Shown here piece after piece: positions 37,576-47,129 of a stretch of 64,000 nucleotides of DNA (its first letter is position 1; the number at the start of each line of letters is the position of its first letter). Both the position numbers and the translations under genes were made by a program. The notes below the pieces were generated by a model, which worked only from the letters and a program-made list of their open reading frames with translations, did not search any database and was not told the origin of the DNA. Origin of the DNA: Pseudomonas marginalis (GTDB taxonomy: Bacteria > Pseudomonadota > Gammaproteobacteria > Pseudomonadales > Pseudomonadaceae); NCBI RefSeq assembly GCF_001645105.1, contig NZ_LKEG01000025.1, forward strand, positions 112,464-176,463. Reading direction: 5' to 3'.

Positions 37576-38901
37576 ATGGTCAATCGTCTTCTTGGCAAAT
37601 CCCTCTTCGGTGTATTAGTGGCCGGTGCCTTTGCACCCTTGGCGTACGCCGCTGATGCACCCACCTTGAACACCGGCAGCACCGCCTGGATGGTCACCGC
37701 CGCCGTGCTGGTGCTGTTCATGTGCTTGCCGGGGCTTGCGCTGTTCTACGGCGGCCTCGTCCGTGCGAAAAACATGCTTTCGCTGTTCACCCAGTGCTTC
37801 GGCATCGCCGGGTTGGTGGGCGTGCTGTGGGTGATCTACGGCTACAGCATGGTGGTCGACACCACCGGCATGGTCGAAGGGCAGGTGACCTTCAACAGTT
37901 TTGTCGGCGGCCTCAGCCGCGCCTTTCTGGCGGGCATGACCCCGGAGAGCCTGGTGGGGGATATTCCGGAAGGGGTGTTCGTGACCTTCCAGATGACGTT
38001 CGCCATCATCACCCCGGCCCTGATCGCCGGCGCCTTTGCCGAACGCATGAAGTTCTCGGCGGCGCTGCTGTTCATGGCCATCTGGTTCACCCTGGTCTAT
38101 GCCCCGGTGGCGCATATGGTCTGGGGCGGTTCGGGGGCCTTGATGCATAACTGGGGCGTGCTTGATTTTGCCGGCGGTACCGCCGTGCACATCAATGCCG
38201 GTGTGGCCGCGCTGGCCGCGTGCCTGATCCTCGGCAAGCGCAAGGGCTACCAGAACACGCCAATGCCTGCGCATAACCTCAGCCTGACCATGGCCGGCGC
38301 GGCGATGCTCTGGGTTGGCTGGTTCGGCTTCAATATCGGCTCCGGTGGCGGCCTCAGCGGCACCTCGGGCATCGTCATGCTCAACACTCAATTGGGCGCC
38401 TGCGCCGGGATTCTGGGCTGGATGTTCACCGAGTGGTTCAAGGTCGGCAAGCCGAGTGCCTTGGGGCTGGCCAGTGGTGCATTGGCCGGGTTGGTGGGAA
38501 TTACACCGGCGTGCGCCTATGTGGGCGTCGGCGGTGCGTTGGCTATCGGTTTGCTGTGCGGGGTGTTCTGTTACTTGAGCGTGACGGTGTTGAAGCGGCG
38601 CTTTGGCTACGACGACAGCCTCGACGTGTTCGGCTTGCACGGCATCGGCGGCATGATCGGCGCGGTGTTGACCGGTGTGTTCTGCGTACCGTCCATGGGG
38701 GGCCTGGTGGAAGGTGTGACCATGGGGGGGCAGGTGGTTGCCCAGCTTAAGGGAGTGCTGCTGACCACGGTGTACTGCTTTGTGATCAGTTGGATCATCC
38801 TCAAGGTGGTCAATGCCCTGGTCGGGTTGCGTGCCCATGAGTCGGTGGAGGAGATGGGGCTGGACCTGGCCGAGCATAATGAGCGGGCCTACAACCACTG
38901 A
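37576..38901 (+). CDS. amt: Ammonium/methylammonium transporter (AmtB family)
   Basis: This 441-residue protein has a signal-like N-terminus (cleavage near AYA, residue 25) followed by eleven transmembrane helices. Amt motifs are FYGGLVRAKNMLSLFTQCF, WFTLVYAPVAHMVWGGSGALM, DFAGGTAVHINAGVAALAACLILGKRKG, LSLTMAGAAMLWVGWFGFNIGSG and DVFGLHGIGGMIGAVLTGVFC. The conserved pore histidines in HIN and GLHGIGG are present. The ATG at 37576 with AGGAG 8 nt upstream is chosen over a TTG two codons earlier. Beside methylamine genes it probably takes up methylammonium or recovers ammonium. No glnK gene accompanies it. Confidence 0.92.
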   Translation: MVNRLLGKSLFGVLVAGAFAPLAYAADAPTLNTGSTAWMVTAAVLVLFMCLPGLALFYGGLVRAKNMLSLFTQCFGIAGLVGVLWVIYGYSMVVDTTGMVEGQVTFNSFVGGLSRAFLAGMTPESLVGDIPEGVFVTFQMTFAIITPALIAGAFAERMKFSAALLFMAIWFTLVYAPVAHMVWGGSGALMHNWGVLDFAGGTAVHINAGVAALAACLILGKRKGYQNTPMPAHNLSLTMAGAAMLWVGWFGFNIGSGGGLSGTSGIVMLNTQLGACAGILGWMFTEWFKVGKPSALGLASGALAGLVGITPACAYVGVGGALAIGLLCGVFCYLSVTVLKRRFGYDDSLDVFGLHGIGGMIGAVLTGVFCVPSMGGLVEGVTMGGQVVAQLKGVLLTTVYCFVISWIILKVVNALVGLRAHESVEEMGLDLAEHNERAYNH

Positions 38902-38932
38902 TCATTTTCCCTGAGTTAACGCAGCTCAACAT

Positions 38933-39393
38933 GTGGGAGGGGGCTTGCCCTTATGCCAGTCAGTTAAGGGCGAGCACTGTACCTGTGGTGAGGGCGCTTG
39001 CTCCCGCCGGCGGCCTGACAGCCGAGCGGCATCTAACGGTTAGACCGCGATCCAAATGTGGGAGGGGGCTTGCCCCCGATAGCTGTGTGTCAGTCGATTC
39101 ATCAGGTGACTGATTCAGCGCCATCGAGGCATCGGTATCTACGGCACTCTGGCTATGGCGCTGAACCTGTGGCGAGGGAGCTTGCTCCCGCTGGCGGCCT
39201 GACAGCCGAGCGGCATCTAACGGTTAGACCGCGATGCAAATGTGGGAGGGGGCTTGCCCCCGATAGCGGTGTGTCAGTCGATTCATCAGGTGACTGATTC
39301 AGCGCCATCGAGGCATCGGTATCTACGGCACTCTGGCTATGGCGCTGAACCTGTGGCGAGGGAGCTTGCTCCCGCTGGCGGCCTGACAGCCGA
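38933..39393. repeat. 184-bp tandem repeat array built from REP elements
   Basis: A unit starting ACCTGTGGYGAGGGMGCTTGCTCCCG begins at 38981, 39165 and 39349, giving a period of exactly 184 bp, two full copies and a 45-bp partial third. The first two copies differ at only about six positions. Each unit contains a GTGGCGAGGGAGCTTGCTCCC arm, a GTGGGAGGGGGCTTGCCCCCGATAGC arm and a unique spacer (TCAGTCGATTCATCAGGTGACTGA). A further REP half precedes it at 38935. No coding sequence is convincing in 38902-39768. Confidence 0.85.
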
Positions 39394-39423
39394 CCAGGAT
39401 GCTGGAGTGGAATGAGTACATAT

Positions 39424-39647
39424 CCGTTGCTGCGGTAACGGCTGCTTATGGTTTCGCTCTTACAGCGACTCACTTTTGGAGAGGCCCAAAAGTAAGCAAA
39501 AAGCCTTCGCCCCACCACTCGGCACCTCGCCTAGGCTCGGTGTGCCCGTAATCCGACATTGATTTGGGGGGCCGCCGCCACGCGCCATCCATGGCGCGGG
39601 GCGGCTAAACCGGCATCCCTGCCGGTTTACCCCCCAAATCAATATCG
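39424..39647. repeat. Hairpin-rich structured element with a three-way-junction fold
   Basis: An 18-bp outer stem with a single mismatch joins 39554-39571 to 39630-39647 (CGACATTGATTTGGGGGG with its complement). It encloses two perfect hairpins: CGCGCCAT-CC-ATGGCGCG (39581-39598) and TAAACCGGCA-TCCC-TGCCGGTTTA (39606-39629). Upstream, ACTTTTGG-N6-CCAAAAGT (39472-39493) is another perfect hairpin. The region does not encode a plausible protein. It may be a dispersed Pseudomonas repeat or a structured RNA; copy number in the genome is needed to tell. Confidence 0.6.
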
Positions 39648-39768
39648 AATTCCGGCCAGCGTGGTTGACGGGGCGCCTGAGATCAAGAGCTAAAGCAAGA
39701 TCAAGAGCGGCTCGCTTCGCATCGTGGTTACCGTTGTGGATACCTATGCGCCGACAGCGGTCTGTCAG

Positions 39769-40713
39769 TCAGCTTGGTTGTAGCTGAGTCACGGCCATCG
39801 GGGGCAAGCTCCCTCCCTCATTTGCCTTGCTGCGTTGCAACTGGCTCGCCACCAGGGTGTTCTTCAGCAAGTAGGCTATCGTCATCGGCCCCACACCGCC
39901 GGGCACTGGCGTGATCGCGCTGGCCACGGTGCGTGCGCTGGCGTAGTCCACATCCCCCACCAACCGCGTGCCGGTCTCGGTCGTGATGCGGTTGATGCCC
40001 ACATCGATCACCACTGCGCCGGGCTTGAGCCAACGGGCATCGATCAACTGGGGTCGGCCCACGGCGGCGACGACGATGTCGGCCAAGCGGCACAACGCCG
40101 GTGCATCGACGCTGCGCGAGTGCACTACGCTGACCGAGCAGTTGGCTTGCAGCAGCAAGGTCGCCATGGGTTTGCCGACAATGTTCGAACGACCGATCAC
40201 CACCGCGTGCAAGCCGCTCAAGTCGCCGCAGGTTTCGTGCAGCAGGCGCATGCAGCCGCTGGGTGTGCAGGGCGTGAGCACTTCGATGCCTTGCACCAGG
40301 CCGCCGACGTTTTCGCGGTGGAAGCCATCCACATCCTTGATCGGGTCGATCGCGTGGATCACCGCCGCTTCGTCGATCTGCGCCGGCAGCGGCAATTGCA
40401 CCAGGATGCCGTTGACCGATGTGTCGGCATTCAACTGGGCAAGCAGGTCGAGCACCTGCGCCTGGCTGGCATCCTCCGGCAGCCGGTATTCCAGGGAGCG
40501 AATCCCGACGTCCTTGGCCCGCAGCAGTTTATTGCGCACGTAGACGTGGCTGGCCGGGTCGTCGCCCACCAGCAATACTGCCAGGGCCGGGTAGATCTGC
40601 TGTGAGGCAAGCAGCAGGACCTCTTCGCGAACCTCATCGAGCACCCGCGCAGAGATGGCCTTGCCGTCAATATCGCGGGCAAGCGTGGGGAGAGAACTGG
40701 TCAAAAGCGTCAC
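39769..40713 (-). CDS. folD: Bifunctional methylene-THF dehydrogenase/cyclohydrolase (copy 2)
   Basis: This 314-residue FolD has [65 protein letters not shown] and [19 protein letters not shown]. It starts at a GTG with a weak ribosome site. The last ~17 residues ([17 protein letters not shown]) are encoded by a REP sequence and are not part of the family, so the repeat has extended the protein. It is the last gene of the TMA/DMA operon and would oxidise methylene-THF made by Tdm and the dimethylamine enzyme. PurU copy 2 in the same operon finishes the route to formate. Confidence 0.92.
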   Translation of the reverse strand: MTLLTSSLPTLARDIDGKAISARVLDEVREEVLLLASQQIYPALAVLLVGDDPASHVYVRNKLLRAKDVGIRSLEYRLPEDASQAQVLDLLAQLNADTSVNGILVQLPLPAQIDEAAVIHAIDPIKDVDGFHRENVGGLVQGIEVLTPCTPSGCMRLLHETCGDLSGLHAVVIGRSNIVGKPMATLLLQANCSVSVVHSRSVDAPALCRLADIVVAAVGRPQLIDARWLKPGAVVIDVGINRITTETGTRLVGDVDYASARTVASAITPVPGGVGPMTIAYLLKNTLVASQLQRSKANEGGSLPPMAVTQLQPS

Positions 40714-40778
40714 CGTTGTCTGGGGGAATCAAGGCGCTGAGGGACAAGAATCCCTCAGCCATAGGCAGGCCAGAAGGC

Positions 40779-42458
40779 TCAGGCTACCAGTTGATGGCAG
40801 GCATACACCACCAGCACACCGGCGACCAGCGTGGCATAGGGCAGCCAGCCGGCGCGGCGTTGGCCGTCATCGGCCTGGATATACAGGTCAGTGAGCATGG
40901 CGGCGGGGAAGCGGCCCTTGTCCTGCACATAGTGGCGGTAGCAGAACACCGGCAGGATCAGCAGCGCCAGCAACAAGCCGGTGACCAGCGTGCCCGCGCC
41001 CCAGATGTCCGCGCCCAGGCCCATGCAGGCCAGGTTGACGAAACTCAGCACGCCGCCGGCCGCCAGCAGTACGGTGGGGGCTTTGTACGGGCGCACCCAG
41101 TCGGGGCGGTCAAGACGGTGGATCCAGCCGGCATTGAGGTTGAGGAAGTTGAAAATGATGTAGCTGACGTTTGAAGCCGCAAGCACGAATACGTAGTCCG
41201 ACATCAGCAACAGCAGCAGGTTGAACGACAGGTCGGTCCACATCGCCGCCGTCGGCGCGCCATGTTCGTTGGTGCGCCCCAGGTACTTGGGCAGCCAACC
41301 GTCCACCGACGCCTGGTACAACGTTCGCGACGAGCCGGACATCGAGGTCATGATCGCCAGCAACGTCGCCAGCACCAGCATGATCAATACGATATTGGCC
41401 ACCACCTTGCCGCCGCCGATGCTGTCGGCCATCACCTGGCCAACGCCCATGCCGCTGTAGATCGCCGGCGAGAGCAGGCCGCTGTACACCGCGGGCGTGA
41501 CGACTGCGCCGCTGGCGTCGAGCACCGCTGGCGTCACCAGTTGCCCCAGCCCGAGGCTGCCTTGAAACGCCAGCGGCACCAGGGTGAACACCAGGATGCA
41601 CAGCAGGCCGGCGTAGAAGATCGCCTTGAAGGTGTCGCGCTTGGGGTCCTTGAATTCGCGGGTGTAGCACACCGCCGTTTCAAAGCCGTAGGTGGACCAC
41701 GCCGCCATGAACAGCCCGCCGGCCATCAATGACCAGCCGGACATATCCCATGGCCCATCGATGACTTGCCCGGCTGCGTCATGGGCCAAGGGGTACAGCG
41801 GCAGGAAGTTGGCCTGGGTCGCATCCCCGGTGAACAACGGCACCACGCCCACCAGCAGCAGCGGAATCAACGAGGTGACGCCGAGCACCAGGGTCAGCCG
41901 TGCCGAGCGCAGGATGCCGCCGTGCTGCACGGCAAACACCGTGAGCAAAATCAACAAACCAATGGCGAACGTCGCGTTGATGCGCAACGACAGGCCGCTT
42001 TTCACCCAGCCCAGGTCCAGCAGCGTCAGTTGCCAGGTGTTGATCAACGCATCGGCGGGAAACAGCGCCGTGAGGATATACCCCGCCGCCAGCCCCGAAC
42101 CGATGGACAGCACCGGTGACCAAGCCAGCCAGTTGCACCACACCGACACCGGTGCGATCAGCTTGCTGTAGCGCACCCAGGCCACCGCGCCGTACACCGA
42201 GGCGCCGCCGGATTTGTGCGGGAACAGCCCCGCGATCTCGGCGTAGGTGAAGGCCTGGATAAACCCGAACAGGATCGACACGATCCACACGATCCACGCC
42301 GGTTTGCCCACCGTGGCGGCAATCGCACCGATGGAGAACAACACCAGCGCGGGTACGCCACTGGCGACCCAGAATGCCCCGCGCCAATCGATCTTGCGGT
42401 GCAGGCTGCCCACCGAGCCGGCAGCCTGCGGTACAGCCTCGAACGTCGTCGCTTCCAT
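40779..42458 (-). CDS. APC-superfamily permease, probable methylated-amine uptake
   Basis: This 559-residue inner-membrane protein with about twelve transmembrane helices belongs to the APC amino acid/polyamine/organocation superfamily. Segments include GAFWVASGVPALVLFSIGAIAATVGKP, YAEIAGLFPHKSGGASVYGAVAW and FMAAWSTYGFETAVCYTREFKDPKRDTFKAI. It sits inside the nine-gene operon between tdm and folD, 74 bp after tdm. Transport of TMA, TMAO, DMA or a related amine is inferred from this position only. In marine bacteria TMAO uptake uses an ABC system (TmoXWV), which is absent here. Confidence 0.78.
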   Translation of the reverse strand: MEATTFEAVPQAAGSVGSLHRKIDWRGAFWVASGVPALVLFSIGAIAATVGKPAWIVWIVSILFGFIQAFTYAEIAGLFPHKSGGASVYGAVAWVRYSKLIAPVSVWCNWLAWSPVLSIGSGLAAGYILTALFPADALINTWQLTLLDLGWVKSGLSLRINATFAIGLLILLTVFAVQHGGILRSARLTLVLGVTSLIPLLLVGVVPLFTGDATQANFLPLYPLAHDAAGQVIDGPWDMSGWSLMAGGLFMAAWSTYGFETAVCYTREFKDPKRDTFKAIFYAGLLCILVFTLVPLAFQGSLGLGQLVTPAVLDASGAVVTPAVYSGLLSPAIYSGMGVGQVMADSIGGGKVVANIVLIMLVLATLLAIMTSMSGSSRTLYQASVDGWLPKYLGRTNEHGAPTAAMWTDLSFNLLLLLMSDYVFVLAASNVSYIIFNFLNLNAGWIHRLDRPDWVRPYKAPTVLLAAGGVLSFVNLACMGLGADIWGAGTLVTGLLLALLILPVFCYRHYVQDKGRFPAAMLTDLYIQADDGQRRAGWLPYATLVAGVLVVYACHQLVA

Positions 42459-42532
42459 CTTCGTATTCCCATGTCTGAATAGCGGTTAGGTTGGGGCAGT
42501 CAAAATGCGCTGGCACTCCCGTTTCGGGACGA

Positions 42533-44845
42533 TCAGCTGCGCACCCGGCTTTTGTCCGGGTCGTAGAAAATCGCGGCGCTGACCGTGGCGCTGATGCGCT
42601 TCTGCAGGCCATCGACTTTGCCGATCTCAAGTTCAGTGCCGGGCTCGGCGCAGCTCACGTCGACCCGGCACAGCGCGATATTGCTGGCCAGCAGCGGTGA
42701 GCGGCAGGCACTGGTGATCACCCCGACCTGGGCGCGGCCCTGGTACACCGGGTCGCCGTGGTGGGCGACCTCGTTGCCGCTCAGGTGCAGGCCGACCAGT
42801 TTGTGGCTGGGGTGGGTGCTGCGCCGTAGCAGGGCGTCGCGACCGATAAAGTCATCCGTCTTGCTCTTGAGCGGCACGCTGAAACCGATACCGGCCTCGA
42901 ACGGATCGGTCTGGTCGCTGAAGTCGTAGCCGGCGAAAATCAGCCCGGCTTCGATGCGCAGCAGGTCCAGGGCTTCCAGGCCCAGGGGCACCAGGCCCAA
43001 GGGTTGGCCGAGTTGCCAGATGCGGTCCCAGACCTGTACGGCGTCTTCGGGCTGGCACCACACCTCAAAGCCCAGTTCGCCGGTGTAGCCGGTGCGGGAG
43101 ATCATCAACGGGCAGCCGTCGAAACCGTCCAGCCGACCGACCAGGAAGCGAAACCAGCCGAGGGTTTCCACACTCGGTTGCGTGGGCGGGGTCCAGACCA
43201 TCTGCTTGAGCAGCTCGCGACTCAGCGGCCCTTGCACCGCCAGGTTGTGAATCTGCTCACTGGCCGACTTGACCCACACCTTCATGCCCAGTTTCTGTGC
43301 CTGCTCGCGCAACCACACGCCGGCGTAGTCTTCGCCGCAGATCCAGCGGAAGTTGTCCGGGCCCAGGCGCAGCAGGGTGCCGTCGTCGAGCATGCCGCCG
43401 TGGGCGTGACACATTGCCGAATACACCACCTGGCCCACCGCCAGGCGCCGTACGTCGCGGGTCAGGCAGTACTGCAACAGGGCTTCGGCGTCGGGGCCGA
43501 TGATTTCGAATTTGCGCAGGGCGGTCAGGTCCATCACCGCCACCCGTTCGCGGCAACCGAGGTATTCCTCAGTCACGCCGTAACCGTCGTAGCGCAGTGG
43601 CAGCCACCAATTGCGGTAGTCGGTGAAGCTGCCGGTGAGGGCGCGGGTGCGTGAGTGGAACGCGGACTCACGGGTGAGGATCGGGTCGGCATCCGCCGTG
43701 GTTCGAGTGCTCATGGCGATGGAAAAACGCTCCTTCTCGCTGTAGATGCGGACATGGATATCGGTCGGGTTCCAGCCGTTGGCCGGGTCAATGTCATCCG
43801 GGCACGAGGTACTGCCGCACAGCAGGTCGTTCATGGCCCGCAGCAGCACGTAATCGCCGGGCCGCGACCAGGGTTCATCCAGGGTCATCTGCTGGTGCGC
43901 ATCGATGCCGGTGTTGAAGAAGAAATTGATCGCCGGCCAGCCGTTGCGCGCCTGCACGCCCTGGGGCGCAAGGACGCGGCTGAGGTTGTCGCTGCAGTTG
44001 TCGTGCCCGAAATAGCCATGGGTTTCGTAGTAGCGCGCCGCGCAGGCCAGGGCGAATGAATCGTGGCGCCCGACTGTGTCTTGCACCACCTCCAGCATCG
44101 GTTGCATATGGCGGTCGAAAAACTTCGAAAACAGCCCCGGTGCCGGATACGCGCTGCCGTTCAGCGTGCGCGTGACGGTCTGGTCCAGGTCCAGTTCCAC
44201 GCCGCGATCCAGGGCTCGCCGGTCAAGGGCGACGAAGTCCGAACACTGGCGGCCCGCGACGTCCAGCACCTGGATGTACTGCCCCTTGGCGACGGTGTAG
44301 CTGTGGGCCGTGCCCGCGCGCAGGGTGAATTCGTCGAGTACATCGCCCAACGGCTCGGGCAGGGCGGGCACCAGCAGCGGCGACGGGTTGGCCCGCGTCA
44401 CTATCAGGCGCAGCTCGCTGGGCCGGTATTGCCGGTCGACGGCCGTAGCCTCGGCGGGGGCGGCGACAATCACCAGCAGCGCGTCCTCGGCGACAAACTG
44501 CCGGCTGTGGCCGGGCGGGCTGTCGGCGTCCCATAGCGAGGCGGCCAGCGGCAATGCCTGTGCGTCGATGCCGCGCCGCTGGAGCGCCTGGCCGATACGC
44601 CCAGGCACACAGCAAGCCGTTGACGCGTTCAGCCCCCAGCTTGCCAGCGCGCTGCGACCGCCAGCGTCGAGGGCCAGCAGTGTGCAGGTTTGCCGGCCTT
44701 CGACGTCGATCACGTGCAGGCCGTCGCCGGGTTGCAAGTCGACCAGGGTCACACCGCCGGCGGCCACGCGGTAGCGTTCCAGGTTCGGCGCGCGGGCAAA
44801 CAGCCCGGGTTCTCGGGGATGGGAAACACGGGGTGCATTCATCAT
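42533..44845 (-). CDS. tdm: Trimethylamine N-oxide demethylase (aldolase)
   Basis: This 770-residue protein splits TMAO to dimethylamine and formaldehyde. It has a DUF1989-type zinc domain and a C-terminal GcvT-like tetrahydrofolate-binding domain (from about residue 405: YRNWWLPLRYDGYG, ISRTGYTGELGFEVW). Cysteines 268, 284 and 348 (ALAC, NCSDN, SCPDD) have the same spacing (16 and 64) as the three zinc ligands I recall for the Methylocella silvestris enzyme. Residues ~25-60 (HVIDVEGRQTC) echo residues ~175-208 (QVLDVAGRQCSD), suggesting a tandem repeat of the N-terminal fold. The start overlaps the tmm stop as ATGATGA, so the two are translationally coupled. The product is consumed by the dimethylamine enzyme encoded upstream. 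Confidence 0.9.
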   Translation of the reverse strand: MMNAPRVSHPREPGLFARAPNLERYRVAAGGVTLVDLQPGDGLHVIDVEGRQTCTLLALDAGGRSALASWGLNASTACCVPGRIGQALQRRGIDAQALPLAASLWDADSPPGHSRQFVAEDALLVIVAAPAEATAVDRQYRPSELRLIVTRANPSPLLVPALPEPLGDVLDEFTLRAGTAHSYTVAKGQYIQVLDVAGRQCSDFVALDRRALDRGVELDLDQTVTRTLNGSAYPAPGLFSKFFDRHMQPMLEVVQDTVGRHDSFALACAARYYETHGYFGHDNCSDNLSRVLAPQGVQARNGWPAINFFFNTGIDAHQQMTLDEPWSRPGDYVLLRAMNDLLCGSTSCPDDIDPANGWNPTDIHVRIYSEKERFSIAMSTRTTADADPILTRESAFHSRTRALTGSFTDYRNWWLPLRYDGYGVTEEYLGCRERVAVMDLTALRKFEIIGPDAEALLQYCLTRDVRRLAVGQVVYSAMCHAHGGMLDDGTLLRLGPDNFRWICGEDYAGVWLREQAQKLGMKVWVKSASEQIHNLAVQGPLSRELLKQMVWTPPTQPSVETLGWFRFLVGRLDGFDGCPLMISRTGYTGELGFEVWCQPEDAVQVWDRIWQLGQPLGLVPLGLEALDLLRIEAGLIFAGYDFSDQTDPFEAGIGFSVPLKSKTDDFIGRDALLRRSTHPSHKLVGLHLSGNEVAHHGDPVYQGRAQVGVITSACRSPLLASNIALCRVDVSCAEPGTELEIGKVDGLQKRISATVSAAIFYDPDKSRVRS

Positions 44846-46212
44846 CAGCCGACCGACTTGATGGGGGTCGTGGGCTCTCCCAAGTAGGCCGCCATCGAGT
44901 CATCCAGAGCCTGCAACCACGGCGTGTGGTGCGGCGGCGACTGGGTGCCGGTCATCAGCGAGCGATAGGACTTGTCGCGATAGCCCATGATGTTTTCCGC
45001 CTTGTCGTGCTTCCAGTGCAGAAAGGTTTCGTTGACGGCGGCGATGTCGAAACTCGGGTAGTCGGTGGCGTCCACCAGTTGCTGGATGTAGGCGCCCTGG
45101 TACTCGAACATCTGCTGGTTGGTTTCCAGGGCCTGTTCCCGTGCGTGCCACGCTTGGCTGTCGGCGACCATGTCAGCGTGGCCGGGCAGTGGTATGCGCC
45201 CGAGGATCACATCGCGGGCATACCAGGCCTGGGCGTCGAACATGTTGAAGGAGTACCACTGGTCCTGCATGCCCAGGTAGATCAGGCGGGGGTTGGGTTC
45301 CCAGAACACGCCCTTGTAGAGGTTCATCGGCCACAGGCGGTTGTCGGTCTTGAGGCTCAGTTCGTCCGGCAGGAACGGGAAGTGGTGCTTGTAGCCGGTG
45401 CACAGGATCACCGCGTCGATGTGCTTGCTGCTGCCATCGACAAAGTACGCGCGGTTGTTTTCCAGGCGCTGGAGCAGCGGTTTTTCTTCCCAGTTATCCG
45501 GCCAGGCATAGCCCATGGGCGCGCTGCGGTAGCAACTGGTGATGCTGCGCGCGCCGTATTTGTAGCATTGCGAGCCGATGTCCTCGGCCGAATAGCTGCT
45601 GCCGATAATCAGCAGGTCCTTGTCCTTGAACTCCAGCGCCTCGCGAAAATCGTGGGCATGCAGGATGCGACCGGCAAACTGTTCGAAGCCTTCGAAGTAC
45701 GGCACCTTGGGCGTGGAGAAGTGGCCGCAGGCGTTGATCACGTAGTCGAATGCTTCGCAGGTCAAGGTGTCGCTGGTGTAGTCGTGGGCATAGAGGGTGA
45801 AGCGCTGGGTCTGTGCGTCGAAGGTGACTTGGCGCACCACATTGTTGAAGCGGATGTAGTCGCGCACGCCGGCCTTTTCCACGCGGCCCTTGATGTAGTC
45901 CCACAGCACTTCACGCGGCGGGTACGAACCGATGGGCCGGCCGAAGTGCTCTTCGAAGGTGTAGTCGGCGAACTCCAGGCATTCCTTGGGGCCGTTGGAC
46001 CACAGGTAGCGGTACATGCTGCCGTGCACCGGCTCGCCGTTCTCGTCGAGGCCGGTGCGCCAGGTGTAGTTCCACATGCCGCCCCAGTCCTGCTGTTTCT
46101 CGAAGCACACCAGTTCGGGGATGGCGGCACCTTTGTCGCGGGCCGACTGGAACGCGCGAAGTTGCGCCAGGCCACACGGGCCGGCGCCGATGATTGCAAC
46201 ACGTAGGGTCAT
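44845..46212 (-). CDS. tmm: Trimethylamine monooxygenase
   Basis: This 455-residue flavin-containing monooxygenase oxidises trimethylamine to TMAO with NADPH and O2. It has the FAD motif [11 protein letters not shown] (residues 8-18), the FMO signature [11 protein letters not shown] (179-189), the NADPH motif GSSYSAE (204-210) and [12 protein letters not shown]. Segments [25 protein letters not shown] and [20 protein letters not shown] are those of characterised bacterial Tmm proteins, including the tyrosine at position 207. It is coupled to tdm by overlapping stop and start codons and lies 20 bp after purU. The two genes together form the TMA-to-DMA step. Confidence 0.93.
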   Translation of the reverse strand: MTLRVAIIGAGPCGLAQLRAFQSARDKGAAIPELVCFEKQQDWGGMWNYTWRTGLDENGEPVHGSMYRYLWSNGPKECLEFADYTFEEHFGRPIGSYPPREVLWDYIKGRVEKAGVRDYIRFNNVVRQVTFDAQTQRFTLYAHDYTSDTLTCEAFDYVINACGHFSTPKVPYFEGFEQFAGRILHAHDFREALEFKDKDLLIIGSSYSAEDIGSQCYKYGARSITSCYRSAPMGYAWPDNWEEKPLLQRLENNRAYFVDGSSKHIDAVILCTGYKHHFPFLPDELSLKTDNRLWPMNLYKGVFWEPNPRLIYLGMQDQWYSFNMFDAQAWYARDVILGRIPLPGHADMVADSQAWHAREQALETNQQMFEYQGAYIQQLVDATDYPSFDIAAVNETFLHWKHDKAENIMGYRDKSYRSLMTGTQSPPHHTPWLQALDDSMAAYLGEPTTPIKSVG

Positions 46213-46232
46213 GAGCGCGCCTCCTGAAGGGT

Positions 46233-47099
46233 TCAGCGAAAGATCACTGTCTTGTCCTGGTTGATGAACACCCGGTGTTCCAGGTGGTATTTCAGGGCTT
46301 TGGAAAGGGCCACGGTTTCGGTGTCACGGCCGATGGCGACCAGCGAGTCGGGCAAGTGGGTATGGTCGACGCGCTGGATTTCCTGCTCGATGATCGGGCC
46401 CTCATCCAGGTCGCTGGTGACGTAGTGAGCGGTGGCGCCGATCAGCTTGACGCCACGGTCATAGGCCTGGTGGTAGGGCTTGGCGCCCTTGAAACCGGGC
46501 AGGAACGAGTGGTGGATATTGATCGCCCGGCCCGACAGTTGCTGGCACAGGCCGTCGGACAGGATCTGCATGTAGCGCGCGAGCACCACCAGGTCGGTCT
46601 GGGTGTCTTCGACGATGCGCATCAGCTCGGCTTCCTGGCGGGCCTTGGTGTCCTGGGTGATCGGCAGGTAGATGAAACGAATGCCTTCGCGCTCGGCCAT
46701 CGCCCGCAGGTCCAGGTGGTTGGAGACCACGGCGGTGATGTGCATGTCCATCTCGCCCTTGCGGTGGCGGTAGAGCAGGTCGGTGAGGCAGTGGTCGAAC
46801 TTGCTGACCATCAGCAGCACGCGGGTCGGTTGGCGTGAGCTGAACAACTGCCAGTGCATGTCGAAGCCACCGGCGAGGTCGCCGAGGCCGTTGCGCAGGG
46901 CACCGATGTCGCCGCTCACGCCGGTGTTGAAACGGAACACCGCGCGCATGAAAAACTGCCCGGTGAACTCGTCGTCGAACTGCGCCAGCTCGCTGATGTA
47001 GCACTGCTGTTGGGCCAGGCACGCGCTGATCGCGGCGACAATCCCGGACGCCGCCGGGCAGGTGATCTTGAGGATGTAATGTTCGCGTGAGGCGTCCAT
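46233..47099 (-). CDS. purU: Formyltetrahydrofolate deformylase (copy 2)
   Basis: This 288-residue PurU has an ACT-like N-terminus ([21 protein letters not shown]) and a hydrolase domain with [21 protein letters not shown] and [12 protein letters not shown]. It has the same length as, and is roughly three-quarters identical to, the copy at 30922-31788. Placed between the dimethylamine demethylase genes and tmm, it turns formyl-THF into formate and free THF so that the folate acceptor is recycled during methyl oxidation. Duplication of purU and folD, one pair per operon, suggests that the TMA/DMA and MMA blocks can be expressed independently. Confidence 0.92.
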   Translation of the reverse strand: MDASREHYILKITCPAASGIVAAISACLAQQQCYISELAQFDDEFTGQFFMRAVFRFNTGVSGDIGALRNGLGDLAGGFDMHWQLFSSRQPTRVLLMVSKFDHCLTDLLYRHRKGEMDMHITAVVSNHLDLRAMAEREGIRFIYLPITQDTKARQEAELMRIVEDTQTDLVVLARYMQILSDGLCQQLSGRAINIHHSFLPGFKGAKPYHQAYDRGVKLIGATAHYVTSDLDEGPIIEQEIQRVDHTHLPDSLVAIGRDTETVALSKALKYHLEHRVFINQDKTVIFR

Positions 47100-47129
47100 C
47101 GAAGGCTCCTGAATTGCGTGAAGGAAGGC

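Noticed and set aside
38931..39297. Small frames within the 184-bp tandem repeats
   Set aside because: The peptides are translations of REP sequence and repeat with the array; not genes.
38933..39393. CRISPR array
   Set aside because: Repeat spacing is 184 bp with nearly identical whole units, not short repeats with unique spacers, and no cas genes are present.
39153..39518. 121-codon minus-strand frame reaching into the structured element
   Set aside because: It consists mostly of REP-derived residues and has no family resemblance.
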